Shown here: one piece after another, positions 13,134 to 24,083 of the stretch
How the letters are laid out: every line of letters begins with the position of its first letter
How positions within the stretch are numbered: the first letter of the stretch is position 1
Assembly: GCF_000611645.1 (NCBI RefSeq)
Contig: NW_014013491.1
Span: 1 to 34,316, forward strand
DNA: 34,316 nucleotides
Reading direction: 5' to 3'
Source: Monoraphidium neglectum
Lineage: Eukaryota > Chlorophyta > Chlorophyceae > Sphaeropleales > Selenastraceae
Program-made: the position numbers and the translations under genes
Notes under the pieces: model-generated
Told to the model about the DNA's origin: nothing
Databases searched by the model: none
The model's input: the letters and a program-made list of their open reading frames with translations, nothing else

Positions 13134-13293
13134 CCTTCTTGTTCTGTTGTATGATCATGCTTTCACGGGTGGCCACGCTTCAGGAAATCGCGCGTGATCT
13201 AGCTGGAAGAACAAGAACACGTCCGACCTATCGGAATTCATCCAGAACAATTGAAGCCTGATTGATTGATCAAGGCAGCTACCGCGTTCTCGC
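13134..13293. promoter_or_regulatory. Compact bidirectional promoter (TMEM230-like / kelch)
   Basis: Only 160 bp separate the two divergent ATG codons (13133 minus, 13294 plus), so both promoters and 5' UTRs must fit here or overlap exon 1 of the partner. The region is less GC-rich than the exons and contains TGATTGATTGATCAA at about 13258-13272. No TATA box is evident. Confidence 0.6.
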
Positions 13294-16063
13294 ATGGAGT
13301 CCGCTGCGAAGGGCGCGAGCCCGCTGGCTGTGCAGCTGCGTTGCGAGCTGCGGCAGCAGCCCGGGCGCTGCGACACGGAGGACGGCAACGCCAGCACCAA
13401 TGGCAGTTGGCCGTGCAAACGAAGTGCACACTGCCTTTTGAACAGGTACTGCCGTACTGTACCCTCGCATCTCCCAGCACGCCCAGGTGCTGACCGCTAG
13501 CTGAGGCGTGCACTCGTCGTGTTTGCAGGTGGCCTGGCAAGGTGTCGTCGCCGCGTGGCCTGCTGATGCTAGCCGGTGACACCACCGGCCACCCGGGCGG
13601 CACCGTTGCGGGTGTCACCGGCCGCGACGGCAGCGGCGGGCAGGGCGCAGAGTGCCTGGCAGTTGGCGCGGCCTGCCGCCGCCTGGGTGACGTGTGGCTG
13701 CTGGACCTCGATGCTGACGCCAGGGTGCGCGGCACGAGGCGGGGGGGAGGGGCGGTGCTGCATCAGGCATGATCGCACGACTGCTCAGCAGCAGCGCGCG
13801 CCAGGGGTTTTTAAATGGGACAACAACGTGCGTGTAGGCCGGCGGCTGTTACGTCCCGCTGGTCAAGCTGCCCCAATCCGCGGGGGTTGACCAAACGGCT
13901 GCGTCCCTTCCTGTGAAGCAGGGCAGTGTGGAGCCGTGGCGGCAGCTGCACCCTGAAGGTCGCGGCTACACGCCTCGCAGCAATGCCGCCGCAGCAGTGG
14001 TGGGGCACCACCTTTGCGTCTTTGGCGGCTGGGACGTCACCGGTGCGCGGTGCCATCAGTCAGGCACACCCGGCATCCGCCCTTGCAGAAGTCCTGTGCG
14101 GCCTGGCGTATTTTCCTCCCTGTCCTTATAATGACTATCAGATTGACACTCTAGGTAGTTCAGGTCTCTGAGCGTGTTGCTGCAGCGCATGCGGCTGCAG
14201 TGCATAAGGTTTGCATTGCTGCCCTTCACTATCTTGTACGCCTGCGATCGGCCCTACCTCTCGGCCCCTTCTCCCCGACATCACCCCTCCACCCCTCCAC
14301 CCCTCCCCTCCCCCCAAGGCACGCGTCCCCTGGCTGATCTGGCAGCCCTGGACCTGGACACCAATGTCTGGACCGCACCACACACCACCGGCGACGCCCC
14401 GGGCCCCCGCGGACAGCCCTCGGCCGTAGCCACCACGGCGCGCCCGGGGCGCCCCGCGCAGCTGCTGCTCTTTGGCGGTTGGGACGGCACGGCACGCTAT
14501 GGCGACCTGCACGCGCTGCATGTAGGGGTGTGGCGCTGGGAGCGGCTCGCGCCCCGAGGGCCGCGGCCGCCCCCGCGCTCGGACCACACGTGTGTGACGT
14601 GGCACTACTGCGACGATGGAAGGTGGAAGGACCTGGCGGTTGTGTTTGGGGGGTCGTCGGATGTGGGGCTGCTGGCTGACACCTGGCTCTACGACGTCGA
14701 CACGGCGCTGTGGACGCAGGTGGGTGAGCGGCGTTGCGGATGGCTGACACCAGGCCGGGATCCAAGCTGGTGGGGCGAGGGCAGGTGGGGGTCCATCGCC
14801 AAGACAGCAGCACGCCAGGCCTAGCATTGCACAATCTTGGCGGGCTGTCTTGTATGGGATGGCCACATGCAATGCCCTTGCGGGCTGATGCGGCCCATAG
14901 CCCCACCGCGCCCGCAACGACGTCACCCTGCGTGCCTGTCAACCAACACCACTCGGCGATGGCTCCCAGGGTCACTGCGGCGGCACAGCACCCTGCGCGC
15001 GCAGCAGCCACGCGGCGGCGGTGGTGGGCGACCTCATGGTGGTGGTGGGGGGCCAGGTGGCAGGAGGCGGCGTGCTGTCAGACTGCCACATCCTGAAGCT
15101 CTCATCGCTGACCTGGATACAGGCAAGCCTGCAGCAAGAGCACGTTTCATTCTTGGCGGGTTTTGCTGCGCATACTCTTGCAGCACAAAATGGGGATTGG
15201 AATTTGAACTGTCCCGGTCACCCACTGCCACCGGATGAGAGCAGCCTCAGCCACCATCCTATCCGCCTGCTGGCTGCCTGCAGGTCGACCTGGGTCCCCA
15301 GCCCCTGCCCCCGGTGTGCCGCCACGCCGCCGCAATCGCTGAGGGCAAGCTCTGGGTGTTTGGGGGCTGGTGTGGGGACGACGTTGGGCCCACCAATGCA
15401 TTGGGGGTGATCGATCTTGCCGGCCTGCTGCGGCCCAGGGCCCCTGCAGCTGACCCTGTGGTTGCCAAGGGCGCGCATGACCTACAGCAGCGGCAGCAGC
15501 AGCAGCAGAGACGCGGACAGCTCGACGAAACAGTGCGCCCCGTCCAGCAGCAGCAAACACAGCTGGATGTGGAGACAGCAGCCGCCACTGATGACCAGCC
15601 GCCTGCTGGGCCGCTGGCGGACATAGAAGAGGCGCCCGCGCTGTCCCTGGCCACGGCCCAGGTGTTGTGGAAGCTCAGCGCACCACCGCTGACTGTGGAT
15701 GACCTGCCAGAGCACGAGGCGGCGCGGGCACTGCCCAAGTGGCGGCTGATACGCCGGCTGCACCAGGTGGTCTGGGCATATGTGGGGGCATATGCGGTCA
15801 GAGTGCACTTAGTACACAACGCGCCGGGCACTACGCTGCGTGCACTGTCATCATCACCAGACACCCCGATGCGACGTTTGGCTGCGCCATGCGTGCACGT
15901 TGCACCGCAGGCCGCCTTGGACGCAGGGTGTCAGAGCTACATCGACCCTGACAGCGGGTACAGCGTCTTCACAAGCGCATACCTCAGAAGCCGCCAATGC
16001 TGCGGCAACAAGTGCCGGCACTGTCCATGGGGATGGGCAAACGTTGTAAGCTGCGACACGTAA
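13294..16063 (+). CDS. Kelch-repeat beta-propeller protein with C-terminal DUF5522/C1orf53-type Cys motif
   Basis: Function unknown; kelch propellers bind protein partners. Exons: 13294-13445, 13529-13724, 13922-14042, 14319-14719, 14970-15122, 15284-15766, 15911-16063; 552 residues. Six kelch-like blades are visible by their hydrophobic-GG or -AGD strands: LLMLAGDTTG, LCVFGGWDVTG, LLLFGGWDGTARYGDL, LAVVFGGSSDVGLLADTW, LMVVVGGQ, and LWVFGGWCGDD. Each is followed by a W and a G-x-x-P-x-x-R-x-x-H type turn. A Q-rich linker (about residues 395-480) leads to RLHQAALDAG, then YIDPDSGYSVFT and CCGNKCRHCPWG. This is the pattern of small DUF5522 proteins such as human C1orf53. Intron 5 (15123-15283) starts with GC. 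The last intron (15767-15910) is 144 nt and stop-free. A TGTAA at 16045-16049 falls inside the last codons. Confidence 0.88.
15123..15283 (+). other. GC-AG intron in the kelch gene
   Basis: The junction ATACAG|GCAAGC ... CTGCAG|GTCGAC restores a kelch blade: W-I-Q joined to V-D-L-G-P has the same spacing after Trp as the other blades. The alternative GT donor 24 nt downstream would add eight residues that break this spacing. CAG|GCAAG is the known consensus for GC-AG introns. Confidence 0.75.
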
Positions 16064-16099
16064 AGGCAATGTGTTCCCGACTCTCTTCACATGCGTTTG

Positions 16100-16104
16100 T
16101 TACA
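16100..16104 (-). terminator. TGTAA polyadenylation signal, bromodomain gene
   Basis: TTACA on the plus strand gives TGTAA on the minus strand 25 nt past the bromodomain gene stop (16129-16131). It lies in the 65-bp gap between two convergent coding regions. Confidence 0.55.
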
Positions 16105-16128
16105 AGTTGCTTGCGAGCGACCGCGGTG

Positions 16129-16472
16129 TCAAACGCCCGCCATGTGATGGTCACCACCGCCGATGCCGCGCGGCACAGCGGGGTGCATGGTCGCAGCAGC
16201 AGGAGCGGCCTCAGCCTGCGCCGTGACAGAGCCTGAGCCGTCCAAGGTAGGGGCCAGCGGGGCGCTGACGTGGTGGTGGTGATGGCCTAGTTGCTGCTGA
16301 CCGGCTGCCGGCACGCTCTGATCGCTGCTGCCGTGTGCACTGGCCACGCTTTGGAGCACGGCATCGCCTTGAGCCAGCTGGTGCTGCCGCTGCTGCTGCT
16401 GTTGCTGCTGGATGTGGCCCTGGGCGCCAGCCATCGTGTGGGTGGCAGCCAAGGAGCCGGCAAACGGTGACG

Positions 16473-16503
<31 letters not shown>

Positions 16504-19500
16504 ATGATGCTGGGGCCCAGGAGTGGCTTGATTGGGGCCACTGTGGTGCTGCTGGCCGCCGTGAGTGGGTGTGTGCGGGAGCTGTCCAAGGCGGCTGCGC
16601 TGTGGCGGCAGGGGCGGCCGCAGCGCCGATGTGCCCGTGTCTGTGGGTGCAAAGTTGCAAAGGTTGAGGCAAGGCTAGGATGCAACAGAAGGGTTTAGGG
16701 TTGACCAAGCGGGCCAGAAACTCGAAGGCATGCGAGGGCGCCCACCATCAGTTCAAAGGTGTGCGCTGCCATGCTGATTGCTGAAACAAACACGCCGCGC
16801 CCAGCTCCCAGCCCTACCTGAAAACCGCCGTGCAGCCGAAGCTTTGGAGGGTGGGAGGCCCAGCGCAGGGGTCCCGCCCACTGCCCCACCAGGGTCGGCC
16901 TTGGATCCACGAGCCGCGCCTGCAGGGGCGGTGGGTGGGGGGTCGTCCACGCGAGGCCCTCCGGGGAGCAGGGTCACGCTGCGCGCCTTGAGCCCTGAGG
17001 AGCAACGCGATCGGGAAATGAGCGGCGTTTGAGTGCTGGCAACGAAGAGCTTGGTGGCCGAATTACGGGCAACCCCAAGCGCTGGCAATGTTGCTGTCAC
17101 TGGTCGCAGAAGCGCCCCAATGAGGATGAGCCTTGGCTCTGCGGGACCAGCGCGCCGCCTTGTAGCCCACAACAGCCCGCCCGGCAGCCCACCTGCCCCG
17201 ACCAGGACGCCCGGCCACACCACCCCGGCGTGCTCGCTGAGCGAGTGGTCGCGCAGCAGGCCCGCAGGGAAGCCAGACACCTCCCGCCCGCCGCCCGCCG
17301 TCGCAGCATTGCCCTGCCCCAGCTGCTGCCCCTCCGTCGCCGTCGCGCCGCCGCCGCCGTCCTTGCCGTTTGGTGGCGCGTCATGGCAGGCCCCCAGGAA
17401 GGACTGCAGCTGCCTGAGCTCCAGTGCGCTGCAGCGGCCCAGGTCCACCTCCACCTCCAACCTCGACTCTGGGGCACCAGACGACGCCAGGTGGGGGGCC
17501 ATCTGGCATGGCGGCAGCGGTGGTGGTCACGGGAAGTGGACCATGCGTGAGCGCACGCACATTTAAACGCAGGTTGGGTTGGGTGAAGGACAGACACATG
17601 GGCTGCAACATCATGGATTGCGAAGGGGTTGCAGGCTGCCGCTGTCGCAGCAATGCCAGTGTTCACGCTGGTGCTGGTGCGTGCTGCAAGCGATTGGCAC
17701 ACCAGGGGCTGGAGCCAAAAAGTGCGCAATCACCTGCGGCAGAACCAGCCCGAGGGCCGCCTCCAGCTGGGCCGTGGGCAGGGCCGCAAGCGCCCGCGCC
17801 AGCTCAGCACGCGCCTCTGGTGCCAGGGGCTCGCAGGCCAGCGCCGCCTCCACGCGCACCGCTGCCAGCTGCTCATGCAGGTCGTCCAGGAACGCCACCA
17901 GCCTTAGATGGTTGGAGGGGGGGTGCGGTGTGTATGTGTGTGTTAGGCCAGGGGGAGGGGTACGGGCTGTGAGGGATAGGCTGGGGCGATGGGCGCGACG
18001 GTGGGATCATTTGGTGCCGACACACGCAAAAAAGGTCGCGGGGCGTGGTCCAGCCAGCTCTGCAGCCGCAAAAACGCATGAAGAGCAGTGGAACGAGGGG
18101 TTTGTGTGCACCACAGCAGCCAGGCAGCCCATTGACCCCGGCCGGCCAAAGGATCAACCGTCTGGAAGAGCGCTTGCAGGGCCGCTTACTTGCAGGCTGC
18201 GTCCTGCATTTCTCTCTCCTCCTCTGCGCGTGCCACTGCCAGCTTGCGGCCCGCCATGGTGGCCTCCTCTGCCGCGCTCTGCTTGGCGCACTCCTGCAGC
18301 TTTGGCACCACCACCTTCTTCCACTGCTCCAGGAACGCCTCCTGGGAGGTTCGGGTGGGGTGTGTGGGCCGGTGGGTGGGTGGATGTGTTGGGGCATGAG
18401 AGGGACGCTTCAGGCAGGCGTGATTGTTTTTGGTATAATACCGGGCGCACACACTGCTCCACCCCTGCATCAAGGGTGTAGCACCAGGGGTACACAGGGT
18501 GATGGCCGAAATCGGTCTCACATGCCCTCGATCATGCCCCAACTGGCGCACACTCCTCATGCATATGCACCTGCAGCACTGTTGACATGTAGTACACGTC
18601 GGACCCGGGTGGGTTGTACTGGCGGCTGTTGGTGAACACCAGCATGAAGTCGGTGTACACCTTGGGGGGTGGGGGAGGGGCGGTGTGGAGTGGGCGCAGC
18701 AAAATTGAACGGCAAGGGGCCAGCAGGGCTGGGTGCAAGTGCTGGGTGCCGGACCCACGACTGGCCACCTCAGTCAGGGCGAGCCCATTCTGGGGCTGGG
18801 GCACGCCAGACAAGGCGTAGCCGGCCGGAGGAGGTCGGTCCCAGAGCCACCGCCGCTCGCCCGTGCCTCCTCTGTTGTGCTCTGAGGCTTCCTCCATCGA
18901 CCTGCGTCACGCCCGGTTGCTCCCCCTTCACACCGCGTAGCAGAGCTACAGCGCACCTGCTGCGGGTCCCTGTACGCCCCCCTCTCCGCCCTGTCCTTCA
19001 TGGTGCCAAAGTCCATGGGCTCTGCCACCACCTGCTGGTAATCCGGGTAGCGCTTGACGTCCACTGGGGTGTTGAAGGGCCACGAGAACTGTCAGGAGGC
19101 AAGGGGGGCGAGGGGCGGCGAGAGAAGGTGCATGTTAGCCCGTGAATGCGGCCATTGTCAGACAAAAGTCTGTGCTCACAGGAAGACTGCCTGGCAGCCG
19201 CAGCGCGTGTCTCCCGGGGCCCCGGGTCCTCCCTCTCTGGCCCCCGCGCACCTTCTGCACCATCATGGCCTTGATGACCGCGAGGCAGGCCTTGCTGGCC
19301 ACGTCCAGCAGCCGCCGGTTGTGCTGCACCGCCAGGACCTCGCGCTCCTGGGGGCTCAAACGCGCGGCGCGCGGCGGCCGCGCAGCGGCGCGCCATGCGA
19401 TGAGCGCCTTGGCCTGGCAGGGGTGCGGGGATGTGGCGGAGGTTGCGGCCGCATTTGAGGCCTCACGCTCGTGGCCGGCGGCGTCATGCCCATCCGCCTC

Positions 19501-20337
19501 GCTGCAGCCGCATGCTTGCCGAGCCGCAGCGACCCGTTTCGCTGGAAATAGATACATGCAACCGCCTGCCGGCTACTAGCGTGACTCCTCCATGATCAAT
19601 AAAAGCAATCAAGAAAGCGCATTCGAGTGCATGCTTCACCGCCATCAACGCGCAGCTTTGCCGTCAACTCCCGCCTAGCCCACCTCGCAGACTGCCGCCT
19701 CCACCTGCGCCGTGAGGTCCGCAAACCGCCGCTTCAACGCCCACCAGCGCCGCTGCCGCAGCCGGTGGTCACGTGCACTCGGGGGCCGCGGGCCGCTGCC
19801 ACTGCGAGCGCCGCCGCCGCCACCGAAGCCGCCGCCGCCATCCTCGTCCTCATCCGGCTCCTCCCCCGGCTCAAGGTCTGGTGGCGGATCCTGCTGCTCC
19901 AGGCGTGCCTTTTTGGCGAGCGGCTCGTCACTGCCTGCCGCAGTGCCTGCCGCAGCGCCTGCCGCAGTGCCTGCTGCAGCGCTAGCAGCAGCAGCGTCTT
20001 CATCAGCAGCATCAGCGGTGTTGGCAGCTGCGCCCACTTCGCCTGCAGCCTCCATGGGGGACTGCTGATCAAGTCCCGTCCCTGGGGCTGCAACGGCGGC
20101 GTTGTTGCCCTGCTGTTGCAGTAAGGACCTCCCAGCGGACAGCTGTGCCAGCGTGCCAGGGTCGTGGGCCATTTGCGCCAGCTGCTGTGCGAGCTGCAGC
20201 CCGGTCATGCCGGCGCTGCCCTGCTGTGGCGCTTGCGCTGGCGCGCTGGCATGCGGGTCGAGAGCCGAGGGCAGCGGCACGACTAGGACATCCCACGAAG
20301 ACGAGGACAGTTCAGGCCTGCCTTCTGCTGCGCTCAT
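16129..20337 (-). CDS. Bromodomain protein with NET-like domain (plant GTE/BET type)
   Basis: Probable nuclear reader of acetylated histones. Exons (minus): 20337-19684, 19413-19252, 19088-18957, 18660-18571, 18341-18190, 17902-17734, 17502 to about 17193, about 16994-16818, 16640-16129; about 785 residues. The exon 7/8 splice (17193/16994) is the least certain: the frame is open across it. The N-terminus is Ala/Gln/Asp-rich with KKARLEQQD (nuclear-signal-like) and an acidic DEDEDGGGG run. The bromodomain spans about residues 250-360: FSWPFNTPVD (WPF shelf), YPDYQQVVAEPMDFGTM, and VFTNSRQYNPPGSDVYYMS with acetyl-lysine Asn332, then FLEQWKK. After a coiled segment, LAPEARAELARAL and EVEVDLGRCSALELRQLQSFL resemble the NET domain of BET/GTE proteins. 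The C-terminus is low-complexity His/Gln. The start is the ATG at 20337 in a shared promoter. Confidence 0.88.
16381..16513. repeat. CTG/ATG trinucleotide tracts coding Gln and His runs
   Basis: CTG runs at about 16384-16409 and 16474-16494, followed by ATG units to 16509, encode on the minus strand poly-Gln and a run of five His in the last exon of the bromodomain gene. A second repeat in its first exon (19932-19980, 12-bp units TGCCTGCCGCAG) encodes an Ala/Gly/Thr run. Confidence 0.85.
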
Positions 20338-20816
20338 CTGCTTCTTGCCACGCTAGCTCTGTGCCAGTCCTGAGATCACCCTTGCTGTAAAATGCTTATC
20401 GGCCGCAGGCGATACGGATGCCCCTAGAAATATCGTAACATGCAAGGTGCAACGGCCACGGTACGGTAGCCCCATGTCGCGGCCTCGGGCACAGCATCAA
20501 CTTCTTTGTCGTCTCACCCGGGACACACTTAGCGCCGGGGTTTGGCTGCTTGCTCCTGAGGTCGTCCATTCTGATACCTTTCTTTGATATCATACCTTAC
20601 CGGCTCGTGCAACCGCAGTGTCCAAAGCCCAGGCTGGCACCAACACACCGTCGGCTCGAGGCCTGTCTCGTGAGGTGCCCGTAATCGCCTAATCACAAGG
20701 AAATTTCCCTTTTAGTATCTGAGCCGTCGCTACCCGCAGCGTCCCGCAGAGCGTGACGCACCAGGGTGTGTCACTGTGCGGCAGCTCTCGGCGCTTGTTC
20801 CAGGGTGCTGGCCACG
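20338..20816. promoter_or_regulatory. Bidirectional promoter region (bromodomain / Cys-rich protein)
   Basis: A 479-bp spacer between divergent ATG codons at 20337 (minus) and 20817 (plus). It is more AT-rich than its flanks, with TTTGATATCATACC at about 20582-20595 and TTTTAGTATCTGAG near 20710. No gene is visible in it. Confidence 0.5.
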
Positions 20817-23330
20817 ATGGCTGCGGACCGGCTCGGCTTGGCAGCGCTGCTGGTGCTAGGAATTCTTTCTGGGATGGCATCAGCCCAAGTGCAGTCCGCC
20901 ATGCCCGTGGTGGCAGGCACATTCCCACCGCGGTTGCTGGAGCGTAACCTGAGCTCCAACATCCCGGGCTGTGGCAAGGAGGGCAAGCCCTGCTGCTGCC
21001 CCGGTGCGCGGGGTTTGCTAGACAGAAGTTTGGTGGAAAAGGGGGGGGATCGACCGAGGCTTGTCAGGCCCGAGGTTTGTGCTGAGGGCAGGGGTGCCGC
21101 CGGCATGGCGGGGATTGCGGGTTCCCAGCACCAACGCCACGCGAAGAGGGGCGTGTGGGGGCTGGGCTGCCGATGGTGCCGCGTGGGTGGCACGCTGCAG
21201 CAGTGCCGAGCTCAAGCCCATCCCTCCCCCCTCACAAGCCGCATCCATGCGCCCCTGTGTCTTTCTCCCCACCCCCACCCCATTACCACCCCTTCTCGCG
21301 CTTACCTGCCCTTTGATCGACCACCCCCGCCATCGACACCACGTGCTCGCAGTGGCGGATGCGGGCCGCACAAGCTGCTGTGAGAACCGCGATCTTGCGT
21401 GCTACAAGTTTGACCGCGGGCCTGAGGAGTCAAAGGGCCTCTGCCTACCCATCGACCCCAAGCCTGTGAGCTGGGAGCTGCGTTGTGAGCCCTGGCTTAG
21501 GCGGACCAGCGGACGACAGCTCGTGATTTGCGGGCAGCTGGGTAGCGGCAAGGCCAGCCGCACCGGAATCACACTTGCGAGAGAACTGCACGCGTCCAGC
21601 CCCAATCCGCCTGTACTCCACCCCACAACGCATCTGCGCCTGCTGTATCTGCCCCCGACTCCTCAGGGCTGTGGCAAGGAGGACGGCACGTGCTGCTTGG
21701 CGTGGCGCGCCAATCGCTACGTCGTGTCGTGCGAGGGCGGGCTGACGTGCATCCCCCCGGCTGAGTTTGTGTACCGGAGCTCTGCGCAGCACGACCTGCT
21801 GGCTGCCAATTTTGCAGCGGCGTACACCAACCCCAAGGTCCTGGGCACCTGCAAACGCAAGCCCAAGTGCGGCGTCCCCCAGGGCCCCTGCGGCGTGGAG
21901 GAGGGCTGCGCGGATGCGGCGTGCCCCAAGGGGTTTTACTGCGCCAATTATGCTGACGCCACTGTGGGGTCGCGATGTGAGCCGCTGCCTGCGGACGCCG
22001 GCAAGCCTGGCGGCTTCTGCCTGCCCAACAACTTCCCAGTGAGAGGCCAGAGGCAGGGGTGGGGGGGGTGAGTGGATTGCCCTGCAATTGGGGCCGGGGG
22101 GAGTAAATGGGACGCAGGCGGTGATACAGGTGGTGCATTCACCATCGAGCATATCAGGGTGGACATACCGTGAATGCAGGGTCGCTGCTGGCCTTCAAAC
22201 ACCTTGATTGTGCGCAAGGTGTGCCCGGGGGCTCAGCGCAGCACCCTGAGTGCCCACCTGAACCTGGGTCGGCACGTCCCCCCCCTCCCCTGCACTGCAT
22301 CAACTGTGACAGGCCGCACCCGTCCTGAAGCTCAGCGGGTGGCCGGAGACGCGCGCCCCGCCATATTGTCCCGGCAAGGACGACGTGTGCTTTGCGTTTG
22401 CAGGCCCGCTGACTTTGCGCACGAACAGCTACCTCACAATTTTTAACCCCAGCCTGGCCAAGAAGAGCGGCTCGCGCATCTGGCTGAGCCAGTGCGTCAC
22501 AGTGCCCAAGGCCTGCGGCGGCATTGGGCAGCCCTGCTGCCCGGGTGTCAGCGTGGGTGTGGTGACAGACAAGCCGCTGCCCTCCTTCAACACATCATGG
22601 CAAGGGCGGCCCTGCGACGACACATCAACGCCTGACGGCGCTTACTGCAATGGTGCACCTTGGGGGGTTGCGGGGCGGTGGCAAAGGAGTGCTGTTGCTC
22701 GAGTGGGGGGGCGCAGCCGCGGGTGGGAGTGTTGCTGGAGGCTGGGCTGGCGCAGCAGGGCCACCGCAAGGCCAGCCTCCCTCAAAAGCCTGCACCCCAC
22801 AAAGCGATCTGAAATTGGCCCTGTCTCAGTTTTCCCCTTCCTCAATACCTGGCGTGTCCTGTCGCAGGCCAGTGGACGGCTCTCGGAGGCCCCATGTATG
22901 GGCAGTGCGTCGCCAACACCAAGGGATGCAACGACATCGGCAACAAGTGCTGCATCCGCACCAGTGCTGACAAGTCCGAGGTGTGCAGCACTGGTTCAAT
23001 TAGGTAGCAAGACTGTCCGCGTTGCTTGCCCTTTGCCTTAACTCGCCACCTACTAATAGATAGATAGATAAGGTACTCGTACCATAGCATCACTGCCATC
23101 GGCCTCGCGCTCATCAGAGCGGACCTCCTCATTCCTAACCTTCCAACGGATCTGCCAGCAAGCATACACATAAGGGGCAACAATACCTACTAACCCTGTA
23201 CACCAACACAACCCCGCAGCGCTACTGCAAGGGGGGCGGCAAACGTGTGTACTGTGTGTTCACAGACAACACCTGCAGGCTCTGCCCCCGCGTCACCGAG
23301 ACCCTGCTGGACTTCTTCGTCTGCACCTAG
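20817..23330 (+). CDS. Secreted cysteine-rich protein with repeated CG..G..CC motifs (unknown family)
   Basis: Function not recognised. Exons: 20817-21003, 21353-21465, 21667-22038, 22313-22652, 22868-22980, 23220-23330; 411 residues, all phases closing. The start is the ATG in CCACGATGG and yields a clear signal peptide (core LGLAALLVLGILSGMA, cleavage near ASA-QV). Related Cys motifs recur in exon order: GCGKEGKPCC, AGRTSCC, GCGKEDGTCC, ACGGIGQPCC, GCNDIGNKCC. Further paired cysteines (CKRKPKCGVPQGPC, CPKGFYC, YCPGKDDVC) and the ending YCKGGGKRVYC ... CRLCPR imply many disulfides. It is probably extracellular or in the cell wall. Exon 4 begins at 22313, not at the nearer CAG at 22403: the frame is open from 22313 and phase 0 matches exon 3. 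It is divergent to the bromodomain gene and convergent with the apyrase gene. An intron near 23055 holds a short GATA repeat. Confidence 0.85.
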
Positions 23331-24083
23331 GGCAGCGCAAGGGGCATGTGCAAGCAGGAGGGACGTTCTGACGACGCACCAACGGACGCAGGACGCAGCG
23401 CCTGTCTCTGCGCTGGCGCGGTCCACAGTTTTTGAGCCAAGCGCATGATGGCACCGCTCAAGCACCCTGGCACATCCCACCACGTCAAGAGCAAGCACTC
23501 AGGCACTTGCATTTCAACGCTCAATGTTTTGGCCGGGGGCTTGCGCTTACAAGGCACCATGTTGGCCTTCAACGCGTCTGCACGACTGATGCTGAATTGG
23601 CATGGGCTAGGCGTAGGCCTTATGTGTGCTTGGCGCACATGGCCTACTGTGCAATGTCGAGGCGGGGTAGCGCTGTTGCAAGTGCCTGCCGGCAATATTT
23701 GATCAGGATCCCGTGTTGTTATTATCCTATTATGTCTCTGTGGGTGCCTGGCGCTCAACCACCTAGCGGCGCAGGTCTCCTAGTGCAGACTGCGGCACTT
23801 GTGTCCCTGCCACAGCAGCGCTATCTATCGGCGCAAGCGCCTGCCGTGCACTACGGTAGCATTGTTGACCAGTAACCATACAAGGGGCCGGATGCTGAGG
23901 AACGTGGCTGGCGATCGCCACCTGGCAGCGCACAAGGACAAAAAAACTGAGGGGACCAAGCGGTTTTGCCTTGAAGGTACTCTAGAGCCTGCTTGCTGAT
24001 GTTTCACAAAACAGCTGCTCAAATCAAATTGTACAAAAGAGTAAAAAGTAGAAAAGTGAATGGGTTGATCTCATAGCACCCTC
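23331..24083. other. Tail-to-tail spacer (Cys-rich protein / apyrase)
   Basis: A 753-bp spacer between convergent genes. A minus-strand TGTAA at 23547-23551 is about 535 nt past the apyrase stop and could be its polyadenylation signal. I did not see a TGTAA for the plus-strand gene. No other gene is supported. Confidence 0.5.

Noticed and set aside
19675..20337. Alanine-rich small gene ending at 19675
   Set aside because: The TAG comes just after a good donor (GAG|GTGGGC) and the frame joins exon 2 of the bromodomain protein in phase.
22174..22446. Separate exon or gene beginning at the CAG before 22178
   Set aside because: Its frame cannot be joined to the downstream Cys-rich exon; starting exon 4 at 22313 keeps phase 0 and yields YCPGKDDVC.
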